64,000 bases of DNA from Acidovorax sp. (lineage in GTDB: Bacteria; Pseudomonadota; Gammaproteobacteria; Burkholderiales; Burkholderiaceae_C): positions 62,001 through 126,000 of the forward strand of contig NZ_JAPUDY010000072.1 in NCBI RefSeq assembly GCF_027492855.1, written 5' to 3'. Every line of letters begins with the position of its first letter. The stretch's first letter is position 1. A program made the translations under genes and the position numbers. This document shows, one piece after another, positions 48,204 to 58,113 of the stretch. The notes under the pieces are model-generated. The model did not search any database. It was not told the DNA's origin and saw nothing but the letters and a program-made list of their open reading frames with translations.

Positions 48204-51200
48204 GCGGCCCATCCTGGCCCCGGCCTGGCAGATTGTGTTGCTTGCCGCCTTGGTAAGCGGCGGTTTGGTGCTGCTCTATCCGCGCCAGGCTCTGGAGCGG
48301 CGCCTGGCTGCCCTGGAAGACGGCACCGACGTGGCCTTGTCCGCAGCCTACCTCGTCAACCTGCTGCGCAGCGACCCGAACAACACCCGCTTGCGCTTGT
48401 TGCTGGCGCACCAGCAAACCACGCTGGGCGAGTTACCCCAGGCGCGTGCAACCCTGCTCCCCCTGGACCAATCCACCGACCCCGACGTGCAGCGCAACCT
48501 GCTGTGGGCGCAATGGGAAATCACCCACGCCCAGTACCAGCGCACACCGGAAGAAAAGGAAGAACAACGCGCAGCGCTGCGTGAGGAAATCAAGCGGCAA
48601 CTGCGCAACCTGGCCACACAAGACTGGCCCGCAGATCGGCAAGTGCAACTGGGCAGTTGGGCTGCTCAGTACGAAGACCGCGTGGTCACCGCACAGACGC
48701 ACCGCGAGCTTGCCGAGCAGGAATCCGACCCAGACAGAGCGTCTCAGCTGTACGAGCGAGCCGCGCGCGAAGCTTTGGCCATTTCCGACTACGACGCCTG
48801 CGCCGAACTCTACCTGCACGCACGTCGCACCACCTCAGACCCTGAGCGCGGCAAAGCCTACTTCCACGCGGCGGTGGACGCACTGCAATCCGCCAACCGC
48901 CCCGGCGATGCTCTGGCCCTGGCCGAGCGCGAAATCGGCCCACTGATTGACGACCCCGCCACCCTGGTGCGCATCATCAACCTGGCCCGCGCTGCTGCCC
49001 GCCCCGATGTGGCCGACCGCTACGTGCGCAAGCTGCTGCGCATTGCGCTGGCCCTGCCTGCAGAGCCCCTCGGCGTGCTGGCCGGACACACCAACAGCTG
49101 GGCCCTGCGGCCCGTGGCATGGCAGCCTCCCCCGCTTGAGGTGCCCCGCGTCACCTACGATGACGGCGCCCACTTGCTGCGCCCACCTGTCCCCGCTTCC
49201 CCTGGCTGGCGCGCCGTTGCCACGGCCCAGCCCAAGCAAAGCAGCATTACGCCCGGCATACCATTCGACGAAAAAACCTTCTCGCTCGCCTACCAGGTCT
49301 TCCTCGAAAACAACAAGCCCGACGACGCCTGGGCCATTGCCCGCGTCGCCGTGCAGCAGCGCCCAGACGACATGGTCTGGCGCGAGAGGCTCGCACATGT
49401 GTCGGAATGGACCCAACGGCCCGAAGTGGCGCTGGAGCACTGGCTCGTTCTCGCACAACGTACCGACCGGGAAGAGGCATGGCAGGCAGTGCTGCGCATT
49501 GCACCTGGCTTGTTCGACGACCGTGCCCTGGTGCAAGCGCTCAAGCACAACCTGCGTAGCGCACAGCGCGGCGGCAAATCGAGCAGCAAACTGACGCAAG
49601 AGCTGATCGAGGCCTACGAGCGCATGGGCGAACCCCAGGCTGCCATGGACTATCTGCAAGCCCACGGCCAAGGGCTGGAAGCACGCGAACAACTCGCACT
49701 GCTGGCAGAGCGGATGGGAGACCCCAAGACCGCGCTTGTCTATTGGCGCGAAGTGCTGGCCTTCCCAGGCGCACTGACCCACGAGCGGGCCATGCATGCC
49801 GCCGTCATCGCGCTGACCCTGCGGCGCCCCGACGAAGGCCTGGTTTGGCTGGAAGCCGCCACCAAGCTGAACACGCAGCCCACCGAGGCCCAGAACTTCT
49901 GGCGCATGACGGGGCAACTTGCACAAGGCCGCCAGCGCCAGATGCTGGCCATCGACGCCTATCGCAAGCTCATCGATCTGGAGGACTCGGAATCGGAAGA
50001 CTACGAAGCCCTGGCCCAATTGCTGCTCCAGGACCACCCCCTGGAGGCTGCGCAAGTCCACGAATTGGCATGGCGGCGCTTTCAGGATCCAGGCGACCTG
50101 GTCGACGCACTCACCTTCCACGTCGCCCGCAGCCGCTGGGCCGATGCCGCTCGCCTGCTGCGCGAAGCCGACGCGCCGCCCGGCAGCAAGCCCACACCGG
50201 CTCAGAAAGCGCTGCTCAAGTTGCCAGAATTCATGCGACTGGCAGGCTCGTACCACCAAAACACGGGTAACCTGGCCAAGGCACGCGGCTACTTCGAGGC
50301 GGGCCTGCGCGTGGCCCCCGATTCCGCAGACATGCGCAGCGCACTGCTGTGGCTGTTCATCGACAGCAACGATGCCGTGGCCGTGCGCCTCCTGTTGGCC
50401 ACCCACGAGGCCACCTGGAGCCTGGACACCGCCATGCATGACTCGCTGGCCGCGGCCTACCAGGCTCTATCACTGCCGCAAACGGCGTTGGATCGCTACC
50501 TCACGCCCCGCTTCGCGGGCCATGAGAAGGATTTCCTGTGGCTCATGAACTATGCCGACGCGCTAGATCAGAACCAGCAGATCGACCGCTCCTGGCGACT
50601 GCGCCGCCATTTGCTTGCTCAGCAGTGGAAACAGGTCCAGGCAGGGCTTGACCCCCGCCTGCCCACGACCGCAGAGCAGGCACGCAAAAACTGGCTGAAC
50701 GAAACAGGCATTGACCAGACACGGCGCGTTGCGCGCGCACGCCTGGTGCTCACCCAAAAGCCCGGCGACCCGGCGCTGCACGTGCTGCGCGAATTGCTAC
50801 GCCTGGATCGCGACGCCGAAAACAACTTCACCAACGCCGCCGCAGAAACCGCCATCGGCTGGCTTCAGGATGCTGGCGAATACACCGCCGAGCGGGGTTT
50901 TCTGTGGCACCAATACGCACGCAGTCAGGGCTTGCGCGCCAACCGCCCGCTGTGGGCCGACATCACCGTGGCACTGGCCGAAAAAGACACGGCGGCGACT
51001 GGGCAATTGCTCGAAACCTTTGATGAGCGCCTGCCGCGCTATGACCGCGTGAACGCCGCCCGCGCGGTGGACGACATGCGCCTGGCACAGACAGCCGCCT
51101 TCGAGGCGCTGGAACACCAGAACGACGACCAGCCCCTGCACCTGCAGCTCACCGAAAGCCTGTTGGCCTTCAGCGACCATGGCCGGGCCACCGCGCTGCA

Positions 51201-52107
51201 GCGGCGCCTTTCGGGTATCAACGAACGCGAGCTGCAAGAGACGGTGCATATCGCCATCAACCCGCGCATATCACTCGACCTGGGGCACACGCACATCCTG
51301 CGCGAATCCACCAACCCCCAGACCATCGTGCAACCGCCGAACGAGAAAGCCGTGCATGCCCGGCTCGCCTGGCGTCACACCGACGGCGAGACACAGCTCA
51401 CGGCCGCACAGCGCAAGAGCTTTGCAACCTACACCTCCGCCGAGCTGGAGCATGAGCAACGCATAGACAACCGCTTGTCACTGCGCATGTCGTTGGGCAT
51501 CAACCTGCCCAGCCAGGAAAGCCTGGCCCTGCGCGTAGCCGGCATGAAGGACAAGGCCAGCGTCGCGGTCCGCTACCAGGCCACGCGGCAGGACTCCATC
51601 ACCGCCACGCTGTGGGGCGAGCGCTACCAACTGCAAACCGGCGGCGCGCTGGGGTCGGGACGACACCACATGCTGTACTACACCCACAGCTATCGCCAAG
51701 ACTCCCCACGCCTGGACTTCAACGTCTTCTGGTCCGGCCACAGCTTCCGCCGCGCCGACCTGAGCTTGCTGAGCGAACGCGATGAGGGCTACCGCAGGCT
51801 CCTTCCTCCGGAATCCGAGGGCCCCGGGCCTGACTACTTCCTGCCCGACAGCTTCCGCTACTACGGCGTGCAGATTGCAACCAACATGCTCTACGAGCAG
51901 GAGTACACACGCAAGCTTCAGCCCTATGCCGCCATCAGCCGCACCTGGCACAGCCGCTTCGGCCCAGGCTATGGGCTGCGCCTGGGGCTGGCGGGCAGCG
52001 TGCTGGGTGCAGACCACTTCAGCGTCAACTGGAACTACGAGCGATCAGGCCTGCGCTCCGAAGGCCCTTCGCATGAATTGCAAGTCTCCTATCGCCTTCA
52101 CTTTTAA
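48163..52107 (+). CDS. pelB: PelB: TPR scaffold and outer-membrane export porin
   Basis: PelB has an N-terminal inner-membrane anchor (about residues 22-42), a long periplasmic run of TPR-type helical repeats (about 60-1000) and a C-terminal beta-barrel of about 300 residues through which Pel leaves the cell. The last residues VSYRLHF end in an aromatic residue, as outer-membrane barrels do for BamA recognition. It has 1314 residues, near the usual size. Its start overlaps pelA by 41 bases, so translation may be coupled. Confidence 0.94.
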   Translation: MLSQTFKSSAPPAERPILAPAWQIVLLAALVSGGLVLLYPRQALERRLAALEDGTDVALSAAYLVNLLRSDPNNTRLRLLLAHQQTTLGELPQARATLLPLDQSTDPDVQRNLLWAQWEITHAQYQRTPEEKEEQRAALREEIKRQLRNLATQDWPADRQVQLGSWAAQYEDRVVTAQTHRELAEQESDPDRASQLYERAAREALAISDYDACAELYLHARRTTSDPERGKAYFHAAVDALQSANRPGDALALAEREIGPLIDDPATLVRIINLARAAARPDVADRYVRKLLRIALALPAEPLGVLAGHTNSWALRPVAWQPPPLEVPRVTYDDGAHLLRPPVPASPGWRAVATAQPKQSSITPGIPFDEKTFSLAYQVFLENNKPDDAWAIARVAVQQRPDDMVWRERLAHVSEWTQRPEVALEHWLVLAQRTDREEAWQAVLRIAPGLFDDRALVQALKHNLRSAQRGGKSSSKLTQELIEAYERMGEPQAAMDYLQAHGQGLEAREQLALLAERMGDPKTALVYWREVLAFPGALTHERAMHAAVIALTLRRPDEGLVWLEAATKLNTQPTEAQNFWRMTGQLAQGRQRQMLAIDAYRKLIDLEDSESEDYEALAQLLLQDHPLEAAQVHELAWRRFQDPGDLVDALTFHVARSRWADAARLLREADAPPGSKPTPAQKALLKLPEFMRLAGSYHQNTGNLAKARGYFEAGLRVAPDSADMRSALLWLFIDSNDAVAVRLLLATHEATWSLDTAMHDSLAAAYQALSLPQTALDRYLTPRFAGHEKDFLWLMNYADALDQNQQIDRSWRLRRHLLAQQWKQVQAGLDPRLPTTAEQARKNWLNETGIDQTRRVARARLVLTQKPGDPALHVLRELLRLDRDAENNFTNAAAETAIGWLQDAGEYTAERGFLWHQYARSQGLRANRPLWADITVALAEKDTAATGQLLETFDERLPRYDRVNAARAVDDMRLAQTAAFEALEHQNDDQPLHLQLTESLLAFSDHGRATALQRRLSGINERELQETVHIAINPRISLDLGHTHILRESTNPQTIVQPPNEKAVHARLAWRHTDGETQLTAAQRKSFATYTSAELEHEQRIDNRLSLRMSLGINLPSQESLALRVAGMKDKASVAVRYQATRQDSITATLWGERYQLQTGGALGSGRHHMLYYTHSYRQDSPRLDFNVFWSGHSFRRADLSLLSERDEGYRRLLPPESEGPGPDYFLPDSFRYYGVQIATNMLYEQEYTRKLQPYAAISRTWHSRFGPGYGLRLGLAGSVLGADHFSVNWNYERSGLRSEGPSHELQVSYRLHF

Positions 52108-52132
52108 CCATCCTCCCACCAAAGGACTTCCC

Positions 52133-52678
52133 ATGCGCTCGTTCCCTGCCCTGTTGGGCCGCATCTTCCTGCTTTTCACGGCTGCCGCGCTGTTCACTGC
52201 CTGTGGCACCACCGACCGTGGACGTTCGCCCGCGCTGGAGCGCCAGGCCACCTGGGTGGTGTTGCCATTTGCCAACCACACCGAAACCCCCCTGGCAGGC
52301 AACCGCGCCCAGGCCATTGCCGAAGCCATCCTGCACGCGCAAGGCGTGGGCCGGGTACTGCGCTACCAGGCCAGCACACAACAAGAGGCCCTGTTCGACG
52401 CCAGCGACGTCAAGCGCCAACAAGAAGCATTGGAGTGGGCGCGCGCTCAGCAGGCCCGCTACGCACTCACGGGTGCCGTGGACGAATGGCGCTACAAGGT
52501 GGGGGTTGACGGCGAGCCCGCCGCAGGCGTGACCTTGAGCATCATCGACCTGGCCTCGGGCGACACGATCTGGAGCGGCGCAGGCGGCAAGAGCGGCTGG
52601 AGCCGCGAAGCGCTCTCTGCCGTGGCGCAGAAACTGATCCGTGACCTGCTGCAAACGGGCCTGTCCTCGGCCCGCTGA
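52133..52678 (+). CDS. pelC: PelC: outer-membrane lipoprotein of the Pel exporter
   Basis: PelC forms a dodecameric ring at the inner face of the outer membrane that guides the cationic polymer to PelB. The lipobox is LFTAC with Cys24 and Gly at +2, compatible with outer-membrane sorting. Mature sequence contains TWVVLPFANHTETPLAGNRAQAIAEAILHAQG. ATG 52133 has AAAGGA seven bases upstream. It has 181 residues and lies 25 bases after pelB. Confidence 0.93.
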   Translation: MRSFPALLGRIFLLFTAAALFTACGTTDRGRSPALERQATWVVLPFANHTETPLAGNRAQAIAEAILHAQGVGRVLRYQASTQQEALFDASDVKRQQEALEWARAQQARYALTGAVDEWRYKVGVDGEPAAGVTLSIIDLASGDTIWSGAGGKSGWSREALSAVAQKLIRDLLQTGLSSAR

Positions 52679-52686
52679 ATTTTTCC

Positions 52687-54096
52687 GTGATCCGCCACAC
52701 CGACATGTCCAGCCAAGAATCAACGCAGCTACCCGCACCCAAAAGGCGGAGCACGGCTGCGGCCCAGGCCAAAGCGTCCAAGCTCTCCTTCAGCCCCTCC
52801 ATGCTATTGGGCAAGCTCGCCACCACAGACGCGCGCCCCATGGTCATCGTGGGCGAGACGGTGCTGCTGTCGGTGCTGGCCATTGGACTGGGCCTGCTCG
52901 TGCACCCCGGCGATCCGCTATGGACGCAGGCCGCGTTCCCGTGGGCCTGGCTGGCACCGGTGATCGTGGCGTTGCGTTATGGGCCGCTCGCGGGCGTGGG
53001 GGGCGCCATCTTGCTACTGCTGAGCTGGTTGGCCCTCAACCTGGGGCAACACGACCAGTTTCCGCAGATCTACTTCCTGGGCGGACTGATCCTCGTGCTG
53101 CTGGTAGGCGAGTTCTCCAGCTTGTGGCAGGCCCGCACGCGGCGTGCCGAGGTCATGCAGATCTACCTCGATCAGCGCCTTGAACATTTGGTGCGGCAGT
53201 ACTACCTGCTACGGCTTTCGCACGACCGGCTTGAACAGGAGTTGATCGGGCGGCCCATGTCCATGCGCGACGCGCTGGGCACACTACAAACCGCCACCGA
53301 TACGAAGGAAGGCGCCAGCACGCTGCTGCGCCTGCTGTCGCAGTACTGCCAGCTCGAATCCGCAGCGCTCTACGCCGCCTCCGAAGACGCTCTCAACGAC
53401 CAGCCCATCGCTCAGATCGGCAAGACCCCGCCGCTGCGGCTGCAGGATCCGTTGCTCAAGCAGGCCCGGGAAACCCGCAAGCTCTGCCACATCAGCCAAA
53501 CCTTGGCCAATCAGCCTCACAGCCAGTACCTGGTGGCCGCTCCGTTGCTGGACCTGGGCGGCACCATCTACGGCATGCTGGTTGTGGAAGAAATGCCCTT
53601 CTTCTCGCTGCAAGACGAGAATTTGCAAACGGTGAACCTGCTTCTGGGCTACTACACCGATGGCCTGGCCACGCAGACGCTGGCCCAGCCCATCCTGGCC
53701 AAGTTGCCAGAATGCCCTGCGGACTTCGCCTTCGAGGCCCAGCGCCTGGTGCATGTGTACCGCACCACCAAGGTCAGCAGCGTGATCGTGGCGCTGGAGT
53801 TTCTGCCACGCGCCATCGAGCGCGAGCTGCCCGCGCAAATCATGCGCCTCAAGCGAGAGCTGGACGAGATCTGGTGGTACAAGAGCCCCGAGCGCCACGT
53901 CATTGCGCTGCTGATGCCCCTGGGCAGCCAAAGCACGGCCGACGGCTACCTCAACCGCGTGGAGCTATGGTGCCAGCAATTCAGCGGCAACTCGCTGGCC
54001 CACGAGGGCATCTTTCCGCACATCATTTCACTGAGCGGCGACTCCCCGCTCGGTACCCTGGAACGCATCCCGAGGCTGGCGCAAAACCATGCTTAG
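52687..54096 (+). CDS. pelD: PelD: inner-membrane c-di-GMP receptor
   Basis: PelD activates Pel synthesis when it binds cyclic di-GMP. Four hydrophobic segments lie at about 52-72, 85-103, 104-120 and 126-145. A helical linker, a GAF domain (about 200-335) and a degenerate GGDEF domain (about 350-460) follow. The RxxD motif RELD at 390-393 matches the inhibitory-site c-di-GMP-binding motif of PelD, and no GGDEF active-site signature is present. The start is GTG 52687 or ATG 52705. It has 469 residues. Confidence 0.94.
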   Translation: MIRHTDMSSQESTQLPAPKRRSTAAAQAKASKLSFSPSMLLGKLATTDARPMVIVGETVLLSVLAIGLGLLVHPGDPLWTQAAFPWAWLAPVIVALRYGPLAGVGGAILLLLSWLALNLGQHDQFPQIYFLGGLILVLLVGEFSSLWQARTRRAEVMQIYLDQRLEHLVRQYYLLRLSHDRLEQELIGRPMSMRDALGTLQTATDTKEGASTLLRLLSQYCQLESAALYAASEDALNDQPIAQIGKTPPLRLQDPLLKQARETRKLCHISQTLANQPHSQYLVAAPLLDLGGTIYGMLVVEEMPFFSLQDENLQTVNLLLGYYTDGLATQTLAQPILAKLPECPADFAFEAQRLVHVYRTTKVSSVIVALEFLPRAIERELPAQIMRLKRELDEIWWYKSPERHVIALLMPLGSQSTADGYLNRVELWCQQFSGNSLAHEGIFPHIISLSGDSPLGTLERIPRLAQNHA

Positions 54097-55108
54097 CCTC
54101 AAGCTCGGCCTCAGCGCCCTACTGCTCGAGCTGGGCGCCTGGAGCGGTCCGGTACTGCTGGACGACCATTCAAACGCCGCGCTGACCGTTTATCTGGTCA
54201 GCCACGGCGGCGCCAGCCTGTTGCTGGCTGTGATGCTATGGCCGCTGCTGCGCGTGGCGCAGGTCCAGCCTCGCTGGGCAGCGCTGGCAATCATCACGCT
54301 ATTCAGTTTCGCGATCCCCATCGTCGGATTTGTGGGCATGATATTGGCGGTCATCATGGTGCGCATCTATCGCACCACCCACACGCCAGAAGACTTTGAA
54401 TCGCTGCAACTGCCTGAATTCGACCTGCACCAGCGCATGCAAGGCAGTTTTCGGCAGGCAGGGTTGCGCTCGTTTCTGGGCAACGCACGTGCGCCCGCCA
54501 CGGCCCGCATGAGCGCCATGGTGGCACTGCAATTCGTCTCGGGCCGTGTCGCCTCGCCGCTGCTGCGCACTGTGCTCAGCGACCCCAGCGAGGACTTGCG
54601 TTTGCTCGCCTACGGCATGCTCGATGCACTGGAAAAGCGCATCAACCGCGCCATCGACTCCGAACTCAAGGCGCTGGAAACAGCACGAAAACAAGAAGGA
54701 GGCACCACCCCAGGCCCCTTGGCACAAGAAGCCTGCCAGCGCTTGTCCGACCTGTACTGGGAACTGGTGTACCAACAACTGGTGCAAGGCGATCTGCGTG
54801 ATCACGCCATCAAGCAGTCGCTGCACTACTGCGACCTGGTGCTGCTCGGCACCCCCTCGCACCCCCAGCTCACACTGCGGCGCGGCCGCCTGCTGCACGA
54901 GCAGGGCCAACTGGACGAAGCTGCGGCCCTGTACGACAAGGCACAGGCACTGGGCCTGCCCGCTACCCGGGTATTGCCTTACCAGGCCGAGTTGGCTTTC
55001 GAACGCAAGGACTACCTGCTGGCCCAGCAATTGGTACACGAACTGGGCCAATGGGATGCCCTGCCCCGGCTGCGGCCTGTGATTGACTACTGGAGCCGCG
55101 CACGATGA
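54089..55108 (+). CDS. pelE: PelE: inner-membrane TPR protein
   Basis: PelE is part of the inner-membrane synthase complex with PelD, PelF and PelG. Three hydrophobic segments lie within the first 95 residues, followed by a cytoplasmic helical domain with TPR-like repeats (for example LYWELVYQQLVQGDLRDHAIKQSL and LHEQGQLDEAAALYDKAQALG). It has 339 residues. It overlaps pelD by eight bases and pelF by four. Confidence 0.9.
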   Translation: MLSLKLGLSALLLELGAWSGPVLLDDHSNAALTVYLVSHGGASLLLAVMLWPLLRVAQVQPRWAALAIITLFSFAIPIVGFVGMILAVIMVRIYRTTHTPEDFESLQLPEFDLHQRMQGSFRQAGLRSFLGNARAPATARMSAMVALQFVSGRVASPLLRTVLSDPSEDLRLLAYGMLDALEKRINRAIDSELKALETARKQEGGTTPGPLAQEACQRLSDLYWELVYQQLVQGDLRDHAIKQSLHYCDLVLLGTPSHPQLTLRRGRLLHEQGQLDEAAALYDKAQALGLPATRVLPYQAELAFERKDYLLAQQLVHELGQWDALPRLRPVIDYWSRAR

Positions 55109-56637
55109 TGCACCCCAAGGCCCAAAAGGCGGATGTGGCGCTGGTGCTGGAAGGCACGTTCCCCTACGTGAGCGGAGGCGTCTCCAGCTGGATCAACCAG
55201 ATCATCCGTGCGTACCCCGAATACAGCTTCGCCATCGTTTTCCTGGGCAGCCAGCGCTCGGACTATGGCGAATTCCGCTACACCCTGCCGCCCAACGTGG
55301 TGCACTTTGAGGAACATTTCCTCTATGGCCACCTGCATGCCTCGGGCGAGCCCACCCGTCGTGCAGGTGATCGCGAAGCCTTCGAGATGGTGCGCTCGCT
55401 CATGCAGAGTTTCGAGCACCATGTCGATCCTCAGCAGGCGCTCAACCTGCTGCAGGAGATCACGCGCCAGATGCAACCCGGCGGCAAGCTCCAACTGGAG
55501 GATTTTCTCTACAGCGAGCGCGCCTGGGAGCTGATTTGCGACACCTACCGCCGCCACTGCACCGACCCCTCCTTCGTGGACTATTTCTGGACCGTGCGCA
55601 TCATGTACCAGCCTTTGTGGATGCTGGCGCGCGTGGCGCAGCAGATGATCCCGGTGCGCACGACGCACTGTGCATCCACCGGCTACGCGGGGTTTCTGGG
55701 CGGACTGCTGCACCAGTTACATGGCACGCCGCTGATCCTCTCCGAGCACGGTATCTACACCAAGGAACGCAAGATCGATCTGTTCAAGAGCGAATGGATC
55801 CGTGACAACCGCAACGTGTTTCAGCGCGACCCGACGGAGCTGTCGTACTTCCGGCAAATGTGGATCCAGTTCTTTGAATGGCTGGGCCAATATTGCTACG
55901 CAGCAGCCGATCCGATCATTGCGCTGTATGAAGCCAACCGGCAACGCCAGATTGCCGACGGCGCCATACCCGAGCGCACCTTCAATATTCCGAACGGCAT
56001 CCAATTGGCCCGCTTCGCCCCCCTGCGCAGCCAACGCCCACCGGAGCCACCACCCGTTCTGTGCCTGATTGGCCGCGTCGTTCCCATCAAGGACATCAAG
56101 ACTTTCATCCGCGCAATGCGCCGCGTGGTCAACCAACTCCCGGCAGCCGAGGGCTGGATCGCCGGTCCCGCGGACGAAGATCCCGCCTATGCCCAGGAAT
56201 GCGAAAACCTGGTGACCAGCCTGGGCCTGCAGGAACATGTGCGTTTTCTCGGGTTCCAGAAGGTGGAAGACCTCATGCCGCGCATCGGCCTGGTGGTACT
56301 GTCTTCCATCAGCGAGGCGCTTCCACTGGTCGTGCTGGAGGGTTACGCTGCGGGCGTGCCCGTGGTGACGACCGACGTGGGCTCGTGCCGCCAGCTTGTG
56401 GACGGCCTGGACGAAGACGACCGCGCCCTGGGCTCGTCAGGCCGCGTAGTGCCCATTGCCGACCCCCAACGCCTGGCCGACGCATCGCTCGAACTGCTGA
56501 AAGACACCCCCGCGTGGAATGCCGCAAGCCAGGCCGCCATTGCGCGCGTGGAGCGCTACTACACCGACACCATGATGTTCGACCGCTACCGCCGCGTCTA
56601 TGAAGGCGCCCTGAACAGCAGCAAGGAGAAGCGCTAA
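55105..56637 (+). CDS. pelF: PelF: GT4 glycosyltransferase
   Basis: PelF polymerises Pel from a UDP-sugar in the cytoplasm. The GT-B fold starts DVALVLEGTFPYVSGGVSSWINQIIRAYPEY, and the GT4 EX7E motif is Glu404 and Glu412 in SEALPLVVLEGYAAG. The nucleotide-binding segment LIGRVVPIKDIKTFIRAM is conserved. It has 510 residues and overlaps pelE by four bases and pelG by one. The precursor is expected to be UDP-GalNAc, which fits the divergent galE. Confidence 0.96.
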   Translation: MMHPKAQKADVALVLEGTFPYVSGGVSSWINQIIRAYPEYSFAIVFLGSQRSDYGEFRYTLPPNVVHFEEHFLYGHLHASGEPTRRAGDREAFEMVRSLMQSFEHHVDPQQALNLLQEITRQMQPGGKLQLEDFLYSERAWELICDTYRRHCTDPSFVDYFWTVRIMYQPLWMLARVAQQMIPVRTTHCASTGYAGFLGGLLHQLHGTPLILSEHGIYTKERKIDLFKSEWIRDNRNVFQRDPTELSYFRQMWIQFFEWLGQYCYAAADPIIALYEANRQRQIADGAIPERTFNIPNGIQLARFAPLRSQRPPEPPPVLCLIGRVVPIKDIKTFIRAMRRVVNQLPAAEGWIAGPADEDPAYAQECENLVTSLGLQEHVRFLGFQKVEDLMPRIGLVVLSSISEALPLVVLEGYAAGVPVVTTDVGSCRQLVDGLDEDDRALGSSGRVVPIADPQRLADASLELLKDTPAWNAASQAAIARVERYYTDTMMFDRYRRVYEGALNSSKEKR

Positions 56638-58010
56638 TGGCCGGCATCGGGTTTGAGCTGCGCCGCATGCTGCGCAGAAACACCTTGGTCAGCCTGGTGC
56701 AGGCTTATGCCTATGCAGGCGTGATCGGCTCCGGCCCGTGGGTGTTCTCCATCGTCGGCATTTTGCTGGTGGGTATCTTCAGCGCCAGTGTGGTGGTGCC
56801 ATCGTTCCTGGTCACACAGTTCCAGACCTCGGTGACCTACTTGGTGGCTGCCAGCCTGATCCTCACGGGCATGGTGCAGTTGGCGTTCACACGTTTCGTT
56901 TCCGACCGCCTGTTCGAAAAGCGCCGTGACCTCATTTTGCCCAACCTGCATGGCTTGCTGATCGTGGTGCTGGCAGCGGCGAGCGTGCTGGGCATCGTGG
57001 GTCTGTTCGCGCTGCTGCCAGGCCAGGGCCTGATATACCGGCTGCTGATGCTGGCGGGCTTTGCCATCATGTGCGGCGTATGGGTGCTCACCATCTTGCT
57101 GTCGGGCATGAAACGCTACAAGGTCATCGTGGCGCTGTTTGGCCTGGCGTATGGCCTCATCGTGGTGGTGTCGCTGCTGCTGCGCCCCTGGGGGCTGGTG
57201 GGGCTGCTGGCGGGTTTCGTGGCGGGCAACTATGTGCTGCTGGCGGGCATGTGGTACCTGGTCATGCGGGAGTTCAACCCCGAAGGCCGCCTCTTCGCCT
57301 TTGATTTTGCGCGGCGCGAACTGCTGTACCCCTCGCTCATGCTCATCGGGCTGCTCTACAACGCGGGGGTGTGGGCCGACAAGTTCATGTTCTGGTACTT
57401 CCAGCCCACCTCGCAGGAGATCATCGGCGGGCTGCGGGCGTCGCTGATCTATGACCTGCCGGTGTTCCTGTCCTACCTGTCCATCATCCCGGGCATGGCC
57501 GTGTTCCTGGTGCGCATCGAGACCGATTTTGCCGAGTACTACGACCGCTTCTACGACGCCGTGCGCAGCGGTGGATCGCTGGAATACATCGAATCCATGC
57601 GCGACGAAATGGTGTACTCCATCCAGCAGGGCCTGGCCGAGATCGGCAAGATCCAGACGCTGGCCGTGCTCATCACCTTCGTGGCCGGGCCGTCCATTTT
57701 GTCAGCCCTGGGCATCTCGCGCCTGTACCTGCCGCTGCTGCAGGTTCAGGTGATCGGCGCGGGCCTGCAGGTGGGGCTGATGGCAATTCTCAACGTGTTC
57801 TTCTACCTCGATCAGCGGCGCATCGTGCTGATGCTTTGCCTGCAGTTTGTGCTGCTCAACATTGCGCTCACCGGCGTATCGCTGTGGTTTGGTGCGGCGC
57901 TGTATGGCTACGGCTTTGCGGTGGCCACGCTGCTAACGCTTTGCACAGGCCTGCTGCTGCTGTCACGCCAGCTCAATCGACTGGAATACGAGACTTTCAT
58001 GCTGCAGTAA
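56637..58010 (+). CDS. pelG: PelG: inner-membrane flippase-like protein
   Basis: PelG is a polytopic protein of the PST/MOP type that carries the growing Pel chain across the inner membrane with PelF, PelD and PelE. In 457 residues about twelve membrane helices can be seen, starting MAGIGFELRRMLRRNTLVSLVQAYAYAGVIGSGPWVF, a typical PelG N-terminus. AAGGAG precedes ATG 56637. The stop is followed by a 103-base gap before the lipoprotein gene. Confidence 0.95.
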   Translation: MAGIGFELRRMLRRNTLVSLVQAYAYAGVIGSGPWVFSIVGILLVGIFSASVVVPSFLVTQFQTSVTYLVAASLILTGMVQLAFTRFVSDRLFEKRRDLILPNLHGLLIVVLAAASVLGIVGLFALLPGQGLIYRLLMLAGFAIMCGVWVLTILLSGMKRYKVIVALFGLAYGLIVVVSLLLRPWGLVGLLAGFVAGNYVLLAGMWYLVMREFNPEGRLFAFDFARRELLYPSLMLIGLLYNAGVWADKFMFWYFQPTSQEIIGGLRASLIYDLPVFLSYLSIIPGMAVFLVRIETDFAEYYDRFYDAVRSGGSLEYIESMRDEMVYSIQQGLAEIGKIQTLAVLITFVAGPSILSALGISRLYLPLLQVQVIGAGLQVGLMAILNVFFYLDQRRIVLMLCLQFVLLNIALTGVSLWFGAALYGYGFAVATLLTLCTGLLLLSRQLNRLEYETFMLQ

Positions 58011-58060
58011 CTGGCCGAAAATTCACAAAAGTTCACACGCGTTCGTTACAGTCGGAAGCG

Positions 58061-58098
58061 ATGGTGCGGGCAGGGATGCCCAGCGCATCTCTCACCAT
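58061..58098 (+). other. stem-loop in the leader of the GH135-like gene
   Basis: ATGGTG (58061-58066) pairs with CACCAT (58093-58098), and an inner stem GGGCA/TGCCC (58068-58081) has a GGGA loop. It lies 15 bases before ATG 58114. There is no U-tract, so it is not a terminator; it may affect mRNA stability or start access. Confidence 0.4.
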
Positions 58099-58113
58099 AC
58101 AAGGTACCCATCC

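Noticed and set aside
58022-58050. A promoter for the GH135-like gene built on TTCACA and GTTACA
   Set aside because: The -10 match is only two of six bases, so it was not listed.
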